From Oscillospiraceae bacterium (GTDB taxonomy: Bacteria; Bacillota; Clostridia; Saccharofermentanales; Fastidiosipilaceae), in contig JASBZA010000003.1 of the NCBI GenBank assembly GCA_029983685.1, positions 62,001-126,000 of the forward strand: a stretch of DNA of 64,000 nucleotides, read 5' to 3'. A program made the position numbers and the translations under genes. This document shows positions 35,377 through 43,845 of this stretch, piece by piece; the first letter of the stretch is position 1; each line of letters starts with the position of its first letter. Under the pieces are notes generated by a model. It did not search any database and was not told the DNA's origin. It was given only the letters and a program-made list of their open reading frames with translations.

Positions 35377-37266
35377 ATGAAGAAAAACAGTCCTTTACCT
35401 GCCATAAACTCCGATCATGCACCGGTCTCCTCCGGCCAGAAGCCCTTGTCCGGCATCTGGCCTTTAGGAGTGGAGCCCGGAGGTGGAATAGGCCCGGTAG
35501 CAACGCAAGATTTTGCTCATAATAGCGCCCGGTTTGAGGATTTTAATCCGGAAGCTCCGGACTATCCTAGTTTGCTCCTTAAGCTTAAGTCCTATTCCCG
35601 GTCACTTGTCGGTATCAAAGATATTGAACGGCTTTTGGCCCTGATTGAAAAAATAAACAGGATTCACTACCTCTTTTTGGATCGCTACCATGTGCTTTCT
35701 ACTTTAAGCCTGCAAATCGGTCCCGACAGAGATAAGTATCTTGCAGACTATCAGAAGGTGAAGCTGTATTTACCCGAGGTTGAAGAGCAAACGGCAAGAG
35801 CCTTTGAAAGGCTTTTGGACTCTCCTTTATTAGAAGAACTTAGTCTGGTAACGGGCAAAAACTTTTTTCTTAAAGTCAACGCATCCTATATGACCAAGAG
35901 TCTGAGTTTAAAGAAGGAGCGAGAAGAAGCCTCTAAATTAGAGGATAAATTTTTTGCAGAACGTGCCAAATTAGCACCTCTTAAACTTGATAAACTTATG
36001 GTGCGCCAAACGGACATCCTATTTGACCAGTTAATTAAAACACGTTTGAAAATCAGTCAAGGACTCGAATTAAATAGCTTTAATGAATGGGTTTTTTTAG
36101 AAAACGCCTATATCGATACCACAACGGAGGCTATAAGAACTTTAAGAGGCCATCTCAAGCGTTATTTTCTACCTCTCCATATTCATAAAATGGAAAGTCT
36201 GGGCATGGGTCAGGACCAAGACAAGGGCCAAGTCTACAAAGAGCCGACAACGCAGGAATACATGCGGTCTTATGAGACCATAGAAGATAATGTTATTCAT
36301 TATTACGAAACCTACTACGGAGACGAAGACTGGGAGTTAAGACATTTAGAAGAGATTTTCCCAGAAGATATGAAGAAGGGGAGAAAGAGTGTGTACCCTT
36401 CGAGCCCTACTTTTGCTTTTACGGAAGGACCCAAGGCCTTTTTTGAAAAAGCTTGCCTGGTTATAGATGATTCTTTAGACCGATCCGATAAGGGCTTTTT
36501 GTATGATTTGGGCCAGAAAGGTTTTATCCGCCTGGATGCTTATCCTTTGGCCTTTAGCCATCCGCTCAGTGTCGATTATTTAGCCGGACCGGATAGGCCG
36601 CTTCTGACCGGAACTTATAAGGAGACATCGGCCTTTACCGTAGACTTTATTCAGAAGACCGGCGAACTCTACGCGTATTTGAAAAATCCCGCTACGTCGT
36701 CACTTAAGTCCGTTTCTTACAGCTTGGGCATTCCTTACGGACACAGACGTATGTGGGGTTTGGGTATGGAAGCTTTGACCTTAAGGAAAATGGATCTCTT
36801 TTTTTTGGATGACGGCCCGCTTTATCTCAAAGACCGAATGAATCGAATGGTTCGAAAGATTCTTTTCGCATGCATGCTTGACGAATTTGAAGAAGCTGTT
36901 TACCAAAACCCTGCTATGCAGATGTTAGAACGTATTAATTGCTGGCAGGAGTTACGGAAGACCTACCACATGGAATATTTCACGGAAAGTCTGTTTTGGA
37001 TGGATAGCAAGGCCTGCCGAGCCCTGGTTGACTATCCTTGCCGGTCTTTGACTCGGGTCTTACCTGATTTTATGGCGCTTTATCTTATTGGCTTGAGTCA
37101 CAAAGATCAGGAAGAGGCTTACCAACTCTATGACGATTTTTGCAGCCTGGCTTTGGATGAAACATTCCTGAGAACACTGGCCAGGGCACACTTTCCCGAT
37201 CCTTTCGCCGTAGGTACGGCCAAAGAAATCGCCTATCGTATGGTGGGAATTTTGGAGCAGGCATGA
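35377..37266 (+). CDS. M3-family (oligoendopeptidase F-like) pseudopeptidase
   Basis: The 629-residue protein resembles M3B oligoendopeptidases along most of its length. Similarity covers the helical N-lobe (SPLLEELSLVTGKNFF, LENAYIDTTTEAIRTLRGHL, LPLHIHKMESLGMG) and the C-lobe (GLGMEALTLRKMDLFF, DEFEEAVYQNPAM). The zinc site is absent. The place where HExxH should lie (about 428-441) reads TGELYAYLKNPATS, and the third-ligand glutamate seven residues before the conserved M-E pair is Arg458. No HExxH exists anywhere in the protein. The first 60 residues are a Pro/Gly/Ser-rich extension. It overlaps the next gene by ATGA, so the two are coupled. The SD is weak. It may bind peptides or act as a scaffold; that is inference. 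Confidence 0.65.
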   Translation: MKKNSPLPAINSDHAPVSSGQKPLSGIWPLGVEPGGGIGPVATQDFAHNSARFEDFNPEAPDYPSLLLKLKSYSRSLVGIKDIERLLALIEKINRIHYLFLDRYHVLSTLSLQIGPDRDKYLADYQKVKLYLPEVEEQTARAFERLLDSPLLEELSLVTGKNFFLKVNASYMTKSLSLKKEREEASKLEDKFFAERAKLAPLKLDKLMVRQTDILFDQLIKTRLKISQGLELNSFNEWVFLENAYIDTTTEAIRTLRGHLKRYFLPLHIHKMESLGMGQDQDKGQVYKEPTTQEYMRSYETIEDNVIHYYETYYGDEDWELRHLEEIFPEDMKKGRKSVYPSSPTFAFTEGPKAFFEKACLVIDDSLDRSDKGFLYDLGQKGFIRLDAYPLAFSHPLSVDYLAGPDRPLLTGTYKETSAFTVDFIQKTGELYAYLKNPATSSLKSVSYSLGIPYGHRRMWGLGMEALTLRKMDLFFLDDGPLYLKDRMNRMVRKILFACMLDEFEEAVYQNPAMQMLERINCWQELRKTYHMEYFTESLFWMDSKACRALVDYPCRSLTRVLPDFMALYLIGLSHKDQEEAYQLYDDFCSLALDETFLRTLARAHFPDPFAVGTAKEIAYRMVGILEQA

Positions 37267-38792
37267 ACTTACCTCAAGCATTTATAGACAGTATGAGACC
37301 CCGGTTCGATACCTATGACCCGTCTTCTTGGGACTTGTTTTTGCAAGCCTTTGACGGTAAGGCGGTTGGATCCTGGCGTCATGATCCGTCAAAGACGGAC
37401 AGGGTGTTTTTGGCCCAATCCTTTTGCAGGGATTTTCCAGAATTGCCTTATGGTCCGGAAGACTATCTTAAGCCCATACCTTGGGCTTCTGACGCCTACT
37501 ATATTCCACCGAATTTTAGGCCGGGCCTTAGCACAGCTCATCGTCTGGGCCTTATCTATATTCAAGAGGCATCTGCCATGGTACCGGCAAGGCTCCTAAA
37601 AGCAAAACCCGGAGACAGGGTGATTGATTTATGTGCCGCACCGGGGGGGAAAAGTCTGCAGCTGGCTTCGGCCATGCAAGGAGAGGGTATCTTAGTATCC
37701 AATGATATCAGCCGTTCCAGAGCCAGGATTTTACAGAGAAACTTTGAACAACAAGGCCTGTCCTGGGCCTATATTACGAGTTTCGATCCGGTGAAGGGAA
37801 TACCCCAAGCCTGGGAAGGCTTCTTTGATAAGGTGCAGTTGGATGCGCCTTGTTCCGGTGAGGGCATGTTTAGAAGAGACCCAAAAGCTGTACGCAGTTG
37901 GTCGGATTATGGTCCTAAGAGCATAAGACCGGTCCAAGAGAATCTGCTGGAAGTCGCAGCGTCTTTGCTCAAGGTCAAAGGCTGTTTGGTGTATTCTACC
38001 TGCACCTTTAATACCTATGAGAATGAGGAGCTTATTACGAAATTTCTTTCGACGCATCCGGAGTTTACGGCAGAGGAAGAAGAGAGCTTGGAAAATTGTA
38101 TCGGTCTTAGAAGCGGTTTAGAGGGAGAAGGTATCTTGCCTGAGGTCAGCAGGGCGGCACTTAGGGTCTGGCCCCAGGACGGAAAAGGTGAGGGTCAATT
38201 TCAAATTCTTTTAAGAAAAGTGGCCGAAGGTCCCGTGGCCAAAACCTATTTGCCTGGTTTCTCTTCTGCCGGTAAAAACAAGATGAAAAAAGCACGTAAG
38301 GCGGAAGGTCCGACCTTGTCGGTAGCGACTTTGGCCATAAGAAATTTTGCCATAGAGCATATGACCAAAGAGGCGTCCGATCTTTTTACCGGTTTAATGG
38401 AAAAGGGTAAATTAAGCTTATCCGGAAAATATGCTTTTTTAGAAAAAGAGGCTCTGCCGGGACTGGATTGCCTTAAGCCCCTTAAAACCGGACTGTTTTT
38501 AGGCGAACTTAAACAGCAAAAGAAAGACAAAAGTTACACTTTAGTGCCCAGCCATGCCTGGCTTTTGGCTATGCCGGGGGACATGTGGAAGGCGGGCTTA
38601 AATTTAGGTCAGACAGATTCCGGAACCAGAGCGGTTTTCAAAGGCGGAACTCTGGTATTAAAAGAGGACGAAGTTGATAAAATTGCTCCGGGAGCTTATG
38701 TGCCCATATTGTGTGAAGGCTATCCTTTGGCCTGGGGCAAGAGGCAGGGATCGACCGTAAAGAATTTGTTCCCGCCTAGCTGGGTAGATTAG
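37263..38792 (+). CDS. NOL1/NOP2/Sun (RsmF-like) RNA m5C methyltransferase
   Basis: This S-adenosylmethionine-dependent enzyme methylates cytosine-5 in rRNA or tRNA. The SAM-binding motif DLCAAPGGKSLQLA lies near residue 125. The first catalytic-region motif DAPCSGEGMFRRD lies near 195 and the nucleophile cysteine in VYSTCTFNTYENE near 243. The C-terminal 200 residues match the extra domains of RsmF-type enzymes. The 509-residue length fits RsmF/YebU rather than the shorter RsmB. It overlaps the pseudopeptidase gene by four bases and is followed by rdgB after 9 bp. Confidence 0.88.
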   Translation: MNLPQAFIDSMRPRFDTYDPSSWDLFLQAFDGKAVGSWRHDPSKTDRVFLAQSFCRDFPELPYGPEDYLKPIPWASDAYYIPPNFRPGLSTAHRLGLIYIQEASAMVPARLLKAKPGDRVIDLCAAPGGKSLQLASAMQGEGILVSNDISRSRARILQRNFEQQGLSWAYITSFDPVKGIPQAWEGFFDKVQLDAPCSGEGMFRRDPKAVRSWSDYGPKSIRPVQENLLEVAASLLKVKGCLVYSTCTFNTYENEELITKFLSTHPEFTAEEEESLENCIGLRSGLEGEGILPEVSRAALRVWPQDGKGEGQFQILLRKVAEGPVAKTYLPGFSSAGKNKMKKARKAEGPTLSVATLAIRNFAIEHMTKEASDLFTGLMEKGKLSLSGKYAFLEKEALPGLDCLKPLKTGLFLGELKQQKKDKSYTLVPSHAWLLAMPGDMWKAGLNLGQTDSGTRAVFKGGTLVLKEDEVDKIAPGAYVPILCEGYPLAWGKRQGSTVKNLFPPSWVD

Positions 38793-38801
38793 GAGAAATA
38801 T

Positions 38802-39410
38802 ATGGATAAAGCATTAGTAATTATTGCCAGCGGTAACAAAGATAAGATGCGCGAAATACAGCAGATATTCCGTGACCGGCATTTTGAAGTCAAGAGAGCC
38901 ATGGACGTGGGACCTGTACTAGATGTTGTAGAAGACGGAACGACCTTCGCCGAGAATGCCTATTTAAAAGCAAAGGCATATCATGACTTGTATCCGGATG
39001 CCTATATTTTGGCGGATGATTCGGGATTGGAAGTGGACCCTTTAGACGGACGCCCGGGTATTTATTCCGCACGCTATGGCGGTGTTGATTGGTCTTATGA
39101 AGATAAAAGCAAACTGCTTTGGGAGGAACTTCGTAAAACCGGCCTGAAGCCCGAAGACTGGACGGCACGTTTTCGCTGTGCCATATGTTTTTGGGAAAAA
39201 GTCAAGGAGGAACCCAAGACTTTTGAAGGAGCTATGGAGGGATTGGTAATTCCGGAAAGGCGAGGGGAGAACGGCTTCGGCTATGATCCTTTGTTTTTCT
39301 TGCCCCAATACGGTAAGACATCAGCAGAAATCAGTCCGGACCTGAAAAATAAAATAAGTCACCGAGCTAATGCTTTGGCCCAGTTAGAAGCTTATCTTAA
39401 TACATTATAA
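38802..39410 (+). CDS. rdgB: dITP/XTP pyrophosphatase (RdgB/HAM1)
   Basis: RdgB hydrolyses dITP, ITP and XTP to monophosphates, keeping deaminated purines out of nucleic acids. The N-terminal SGNKDKMREI motif, the ENAYLKA segment, the catalytic ADDSGLEVD motif, and GFGYDPLFF with the C-terminal SHRANAL motif are all present. 202 residues, normal. It is the last gene before a terminator. Confidence 0.95.
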   Translation: MDKALVIIASGNKDKMREIQQIFRDRHFEVKRAMDVGPVLDVVEDGTTFAENAYLKAKAYHDLYPDAYILADDSGLEVDPLDGRPGIYSARYGGVDWSYEDKSKLLWEELRKTGLKPEDWTARFRCAICFWEKVKEEPKTFEGAMEGLVIPERRGENGFGYDPLFFLPQYGKTSAEISPDLKNKISHRANALAQLEAYLNTL

Positions 39411-39413
39411 AAA

Positions 39414-39446
39414 CGCCCCCTCTGTTTCGACAGGGGGGACTTTTTT
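39414..39446 (+). terminator. Intrinsic terminator after rdgB
   Basis: GCCCCCTCTG and CAGGGGGGAC pair around TTTCGA and are followed by TTTTTT. Confidence 0.88.
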
Positions 39447-39468
39447 GCCTCAAAATAGCTATGTGTCC

Positions 39469-39497
39469 TTGACCAGTGCACATTATTACGCTATATT
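39469..39497 (+). promoter_or_regulatory. Promoter of the ACT-domain gene and hom
   Basis: TTGACC (39469-39474), 17-bp spacer, TATATT (39492-39497). It leaves an untranslated leader of about 90 bases before the ATG at 39594; the leader has a short GACTG/CAGTC hairpin but no T-box or recognised riboswitch. Confidence 0.72.
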
Positions 39498-39593
39498 ACA
39501 GAAAGATTACATGTACATGACTGGCGGACAGTCTTTTCTACCGGGTGTGGACACTGTAAAAAACGGCTTTTACGGCTTTGGAGAGGCACATAC

Positions 39594-40082
39594 ATGGCGA
39601 AATCAGGCTCAAAATACGGCATCCGTGTGGAAGATATTCCGGTTAGCCAATATTTGGTTATTAAGACCGAAGTCTTACCCGATGTCTATACCAATGTCAT
39701 GCGTGTCAAGGCCTTATTACAGTCCGGTGACGTGGATTCGGTGAATGAAGCAGTCCAGCTTGTAGGTATGAGTCGATCTGCTTTTTATAAGTACAGAGAT
39801 TTTGTCAGATCTTATCAAGATCCCCATGAATCCAATCCGGTTACTATCATTGCTAGTTTTCTCCTGGAGTCTGATGCCCTATCGTCCATTCTTCTCTTAT
39901 TAAATGACGAGGGCGCAAAGCTTCTCAATATTTCACAAAGCTTGCCTAGACACGGTTTTGTTGATTTAATGCTTAGTGTTGACTTTTCGGATGCGGAGAT
40001 TGACCGTGTCCGATTGAGACGGCAGATTAGCCGGATCGCCGGTGTCAGGCATGTCGACTTTTTGGCAAACGAGGATGACTAG
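39594..40082 (+). CDS. ACT domain-containing protein (PheB/UPF0735 type)
   Basis: This 162-residue protein has an N-terminal helix-turn-helix-like region (about residues 35-70, VNEAVQLVGMSRSAFYKYRDFV) and a C-terminal ACT domain (about 80-155), the small-ligand fold that usually senses amino acids. The arrangement is that of the PheB/UPF0735 family, often found beside homoserine or phenylalanine biosynthesis genes. It is followed 13 bp later by hom, so an amino-acid-responsive role in threonine/methionine synthesis is likely. A GGAGAGG SD precedes the ATG. Confidence 0.88.
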   Translation: MAKSGSKYGIRVEDIPVSQYLVIKTEVLPDVYTNVMRVKALLQSGDVDSVNEAVQLVGMSRSAFYKYRDFVRSYQDPHESNPVTIIASFLLESDALSSILLLLNDEGAKLLNISQSLPRHGFVDLMLSVDFSDAEIDRVRLRRQISRIAGVRHVDFLANEDD

Positions 40083-40095
40083 GAGGTATAGGTGA

Positions 40096-41343
40096 ATGAT
40101 TAAGATTGCCATTATGGGTTATGGCGTCGTGGGTGGCGGTGTGGCTTATTTATGTAGAGAGAAGAGGGAAAGTCTGGAGCGTAAATCCGGTCTTTCTTTT
40201 TCTGTTAAATATATTTTAGACCAGAAAGCCTTCCCCGGAGACCCTTGGGCCGACCGTATTGTTACGGACCCGGATAGCATTTTCGAAGATCCGGAGGTGT
40301 CCTTGGTGGTCGAGACCATGGGCGGTATTACAGCCGCTTATGAATATACCAAGCGCGCCCTTTTGGCCAAAAAACATGTCGTGACCTCGAATAAAGAGTT
40401 GGTCTCGCATCACGGTAAAGAGCTTTTGGATTTGGCCTATCGCCAAGGTGTTTATTATCGTTATGAAGCAGCAGTGGGTGGGGGCATACCGCTTCTAGTG
40501 ACCCTGAGAGAGGCTTTGGCCGCTAACGATATCTTACGACTGGACGGTATTTTGAACGGAACGTGCAACTATATTCTAACCAAACTCAGCTATGAAGATA
40601 TGCGCTTTGATGAGGCCTTGACCCAGGCACAAAGGCTGGGCTATGCCGAGCGTAATCCGGAAGCCGATGTCGAGGGACTGGACGCCGGTCGCAAATTGGC
40701 AATTTTGGCCTCGATGGTATCCGGTGAATGGGTTCATCCCGAAAAAATTCACATAGAGGGTATTTCTCATATAGATCGTGAAGATGCCGAAGTAGCCGCT
40801 TCCTTGGGTAAGGAGCTTAAATTAGTCTCCATGCTGCGCACAAAGAAAAGTGGCGACAAGACCCAGTACGGACTTTTAGTCGCACCGGTTCTAATCGATA
40901 GTGAACACAACTTATCTATTGCCCAAGGTGTCTACAATGCGGTGCAGATTACTGCCGATCCGGTAGAAGATATCTTGCTTTACGGCCCCGGAGCGGGGGC
41001 TCTTCCTACAGCCAGTGCGGTTTTGGGCGACATGATTGAAGTTTGCAACCATGAATGGACGGAAGAAAGAGGAGAGCAATGGACGGATTTAAAAGAAGAC
41101 CGGCTCATTGCCTACGGTGACCAGGAGGTACGGGCTCTTATCCGCATAAAATCCGGCCTTTCTAGCGGTGATTTAAGCAGTCACTTACGTGATTTAGGAG
41201 GTTTTGAACTCTTGGAGTCTCCCTTGGAAGGCGAGGAGCTCATCTTAACAACCAACCCCAAACTGAGGGAAGGCCGATTGGAATCGGCTATATCGGAACT
41301 CCCTGAAGAATACTTCATTAGAGTCTTAAGATTACTGGATTAA
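40096..41343 (+). CDS. hom: Homoserine dehydrogenase
   Basis: Hom reduces aspartate semialdehyde to homoserine with NAD(P)H, at the branch to threonine and methionine. The N-terminal Rossmann motif MGYGVVGGGVA (residues 7-17) binds the cofactor. The family segment TSNKELVSHHGKELL, then GGGIPLL, the GILNGTCNYIL motif and the catalytic-lysine region EADVEGLDAGRKLAILA follow. The C-terminal 70 residues look like an ACT domain. 415 residues, normal. An AGGAGG SD precedes the start. It is cotranscribed with the ACT-domain gene. Confidence 0.95.
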   Translation: MIKIAIMGYGVVGGGVAYLCREKRESLERKSGLSFSVKYILDQKAFPGDPWADRIVTDPDSIFEDPEVSLVVETMGGITAAYEYTKRALLAKKHVVTSNKELVSHHGKELLDLAYRQGVYYRYEAAVGGGIPLLVTLREALAANDILRLDGILNGTCNYILTKLSYEDMRFDEALTQAQRLGYAERNPEADVEGLDAGRKLAILASMVSGEWVHPEKIHIEGISHIDREDAEVAASLGKELKLVSMLRTKKSGDKTQYGLLVAPVLIDSEHNLSIAQGVYNAVQITADPVEDILLYGPGAGALPTASAVLGDMIEVCNHEWTEERGEQWTDLKEDRLIAYGDQEVRALIRIKSGLSSGDLSSHLRDLGGFELLESPLEGEELILTTNPKLREGRLESAISELPEEYFIRVLRLLD

Positions 41344-41345
41344 AC

Positions 41346-41386
41346 AAAAACACCCCGGAAATCCATAAGGAAATCCGGGGTTTTTA
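41346..41386. terminator. Bidirectional terminator after hom
   Basis: ACCCCGGA (41352-41359) and TCCGGGGT (41374-41381) form the stem with T-runs on both sides (TTTTT on plus, GTGTTTTTG on minus). It serves hom and the convergent zinc-ribbon gene. Confidence 0.88.
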
Positions 41387-41406
41387 ATTCGGTCGTAATA
41401 TAGGCG

Positions 41407-41583
41407 TTAACGATCGTAGTTTCTGTGGTTATGGTTCTGTCTCTGAGCTTTGCGGGCCTTGCGACACTGGGGACAGCGGACCGGATCAGAATCGAAACCT
41501 TTTTCTGCAAAGAAATTCTGCTCGCCTTCGCTGAAGATGAATTCAGCACCGCAGTCCTTACATGTCAATGTTTTATCTGGCAT
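41407..41583 (-). CDS. Small zinc-ribbon protein (zf-trcl type)
   Basis: A 58-residue gene on the minus strand. The translated protein has C8-x2-C11 and C37-x2-C40, with the family-like core CGAEFIFSEGEQNFFAEKGF between the pairs, then CRKARK and a His/Asn/Arg-rich tail. This matches the 'probable zinc-ribbon domain' (zf-trcl) pattern; the function is unknown, with nucleic-acid binding plausible. A GAAGGAG SD sits at good distance on the minus strand before the ATG. It ends at the shared terminator with hom. Confidence 0.85.
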   Translation of the reverse strand: MPDKTLTCKDCGAEFIFSEGEQNFFAEKGFDSDPVRCPQCRKARKAQRQNHNHRNYDR

Positions 41584-41809
41584 TGGTTTTTCTCCTTCTT
41601 TAATAGTTAAGGACCCAATTAAGAGAGGAACCTTACTTGCTGGATAGTAGCACTCTCCGATTCTTTAAACAAGAGAAGAATTACAGCTTTGAAAGCTTCT
41701 TAAAGGGATAAAGATTTTTTCGCTTGCTGTGTTAAAATAGGCGTTGATGTTATTATAAAGAGCATGGTAAAAGAACCTCTCGGGGTCCTTTTATAGAGGA
41801 GTAAATAGT

Positions 41810-42691
41810 TTGAGCCTAACGTTTGTAATTGAGTCATTTAAATTTTATAAATTAAAAGACACCCGCCTGGTTCAGGGTTTGTTTTTACTTGCCTTTGCCC
41901 TTAATTTCTTGCTCATAGCTTTTCCTATGGGAGACCGGGATTTTAGCAACTTATTAAACTACGCCATGGCCCTGGTGCGCCAACCTGAACTCTTAATGAA
42001 GCCGTCGAGGCTCCTACCTGCCGAGAACGCAACAGGTATCTTAACTTTTCAGAATCTCTTGTTTTTGTTGGGCTTGGGGATTCGGACCCTGTTGAACGGT
42101 CTCATGGTTGTTTTTTATGCGACCTTGATGCAAGTCCGGGTGGCCGACTATCCCAGAGAAGACGGGATCAGAAACTATTTTAAAAAGCTTCCGTCTATGA
42201 TTTTATTCTTCCTCTTACTGGTCGTTCCCTATATCTTCAGCTTTTACTTCATTCAACTACCCTTCTATATCCTGTTGTCCTTTTTGGCTTTCACGCCTTT
42301 GTTCTTGATAGACAGAGGACTTAATATGAGCCAGGCCATGGACTTGAGCCTGACTAAGACCTACGGATTGAAATTTCAGATGGTTGTGGCTTTTATTATT
42401 TTGAATTTTATGATTTCTTTGCCCTCCAATCTTTTATTCAGCCTTTTAGGTTCAAACGGCAATAGGATTTCAGGCGCCTTAATTAAGAGCTTTTTTCAAG
42501 CGCTCCAGGTCATGATGGCCGGGCGTTTATACGGACTTTTTTATACCTACCGCACCCGCATGCTGGGCTTCAACCCGGGGCCCTGGGGGCGAGATGGAGC
42601 GGAAGATATGGTGCATTTTTTAAGCGAAATTAACCGAAAATCTCAGATCGACAACGGAGATTCCGATAACGACGATGACGAAGAATATTAA
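41810..42691 (+). CDS. Multi-pass membrane protein (DUF975-like), unknown function
   Basis: A 293-residue protein with about five to six membrane segments (roughly residues 24-43, 82-108, 127-165 as a long hydrophobic block, 190-210), ending in an acidic Asp/Glu tail. The layout and the DRGLNMSQAMDLSLTKTYG segment recall DUF975-type proteins, but I am not certain of the family. I take the TTG at 41810 as start because AGAGGAG lies 8 bases upstream and no ATG fits. It is followed 9 bp later by prfB. The 226-bp gap upstream holds no clear promoter; it has an imperfect hairpin around 41771-41791. Confidence 0.65.
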   Translation: MSLTFVIESFKFYKLKDTRLVQGLFLLAFALNFLLIAFPMGDRDFSNLLNYAMALVRQPELLMKPSRLLPAENATGILTFQNLLFLLGLGIRTLLNGLMVVFYATLMQVRVADYPREDGIRNYFKKLPSMILFFLLLVVPYIFSFYFIQLPFYILLSFLAFTPLFLIDRGLNMSQAMDLSLTKTYGLKFQMVVAFIILNFMISLPSNLLFSLLGSNGNRISGALIKSFFQALQVMMAGRLYGLFYTYRTRMLGFNPGPWGRDGAEDMVHFLSEINRKSQIDNGDSDNDDDEEY

Positions 42692-42700
42692 GGAGTAAGG

Positions 42701-43813
42701 ATGGCAGATTACAGTCTTCTCTTATCTGAATGGCGAGCTTTGGAAAAAACTTTGGCAGATTTGGAAAGTGCCTTATCCATCCGAGAGCAGGAGGATCGCT
42801 ACCAAGAGCTGAGCCGCAAGGTTCAAGAACCGGATTTTTGGGAAGATCCCAATCGGGCCAAAGACATTCAGACTAAGATGAGTCACATCGAGAAACGTTT
42901 AACCCGTTTTAAGAAATTGAAGACACATTATGAAGACTTGGGCCTTATGTTGGAATTGGGCAGAGAAGAGAATGATCCGGACATGGCCAAAGAAATTCAG
43001 GATGACTTGAAGCAATTTTCCGAACAATTTGAATCTTTGCGCCTAGAGACCCTGCTTACAGGTGAGCATGACAGCCTCAATGCCATCTTGACCCTCCACG
43101 CCGGAGCAGGCGGCACCGAAGCCATGGACTGGACTGAAATGCTCCACCGTATGTATATGCGTTGGGCCGAGCAACACGGATTTGAAGTCCAGGTTACGGA
43201 CTTTCTGGACGGTGAAGAAGCCGGCCTTAAAAGTGTTGAATTTACCATCCGAGGCGACAATGCCTATGGTTATTTAAGAGGAGAGATGGGGGTCCATCGC
43301 TTGGTACGCATAAGTCCCTTTGATTCGTCGGGCAGGCGCCACACTTCTTTCGCGTCCTTGGAGGTCATACCCGAATTAGACGATTCTATAGAAATATTTA
43401 TTAGACCCGAAGACCTTCGAGTTGACACTTACAGGTCCTCCGGCGCCGGCGGTCAGCACGTCAACAAGACCTCATCGGCTGTCCGGATTACCCATTTACC
43501 GACTAATATCGTTGTGACCTGTCAGTCGGAGCGAAGCCAGATTCAGAATAGAGAAACCGCTATGAACCAGCTTAAGTCCAAGCTTTATGCTTTGGCCAAA
43601 GCCCAACAAAAGGACCGCATCGAAGACCTCAAAGGTGAGCAAATGGAAATTGCTTGGGGGTCGCAAATCCGATCCTATGTTTTCCAGCCTTATCGCCTGG
43701 TTAAGGATCACCGGACAGGCTACGAAGAAGGAGACGTCGACTACGTTATGGACGGAGGTTTAGACGGATTTATAAACGCCTATCTCTCCATGGCCCAGAA
43801 CGAAGACCTATAG
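42701..43813 (+). CDS. prfB: Peptide chain release factor 2
   Basis: RF2 releases the finished peptide at UGA and UAA stops. The stop-recognition tripeptide SPF is at residues 205-207 and the catalytic GGQ at 250-252 (GAGGQHVNKTSSAVR). The reading frame is continuous from ATG through the region where most bacterial prfB genes have an in-frame UGA and a programmed +1 frameshift (around codon 25), so that autoregulation is absent here. 370 residues, normal. An AAGGAG SD precedes the ATG. Confidence 0.95.
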   Translation: MADYSLLLSEWRALEKTLADLESALSIREQEDRYQELSRKVQEPDFWEDPNRAKDIQTKMSHIEKRLTRFKKLKTHYEDLGLMLELGREENDPDMAKEIQDDLKQFSEQFESLRLETLLTGEHDSLNAILTLHAGAGGTEAMDWTEMLHRMYMRWAEQHGFEVQVTDFLDGEEAGLKSVEFTIRGDNAYGYLRGEMGVHRLVRISPFDSSGRRHTSFASLEVIPELDDSIEIFIRPEDLRVDTYRSSGAGGQHVNKTSSAVRITHLPTNIVVTCQSERSQIQNRETAMNQLKSKLYALAKAQQKDRIEDLKGEQMEIAWGSQIRSYVFQPYRLVKDHRTGYEEGDVDYVMDGGLDGFINAYLSMAQNEDL

Positions 43814-43845
43814 AAAGTATTTTAGAAGAAGAGGAGAAAAGGATA

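Noticed and set aside
39445..39744. 99-residue frame between rdgB and the ACT-domain gene
   Set aside because: It overlaps the ACT gene in another frame, has no SD, and covers a good promoter and leader.
41340..41549. 69-residue minus-strand frame after hom
   Set aside because: It overlaps the terminator and is out of frame with the real 58-residue zinc-ribbon gene, which has cysteine pairs and an SD.
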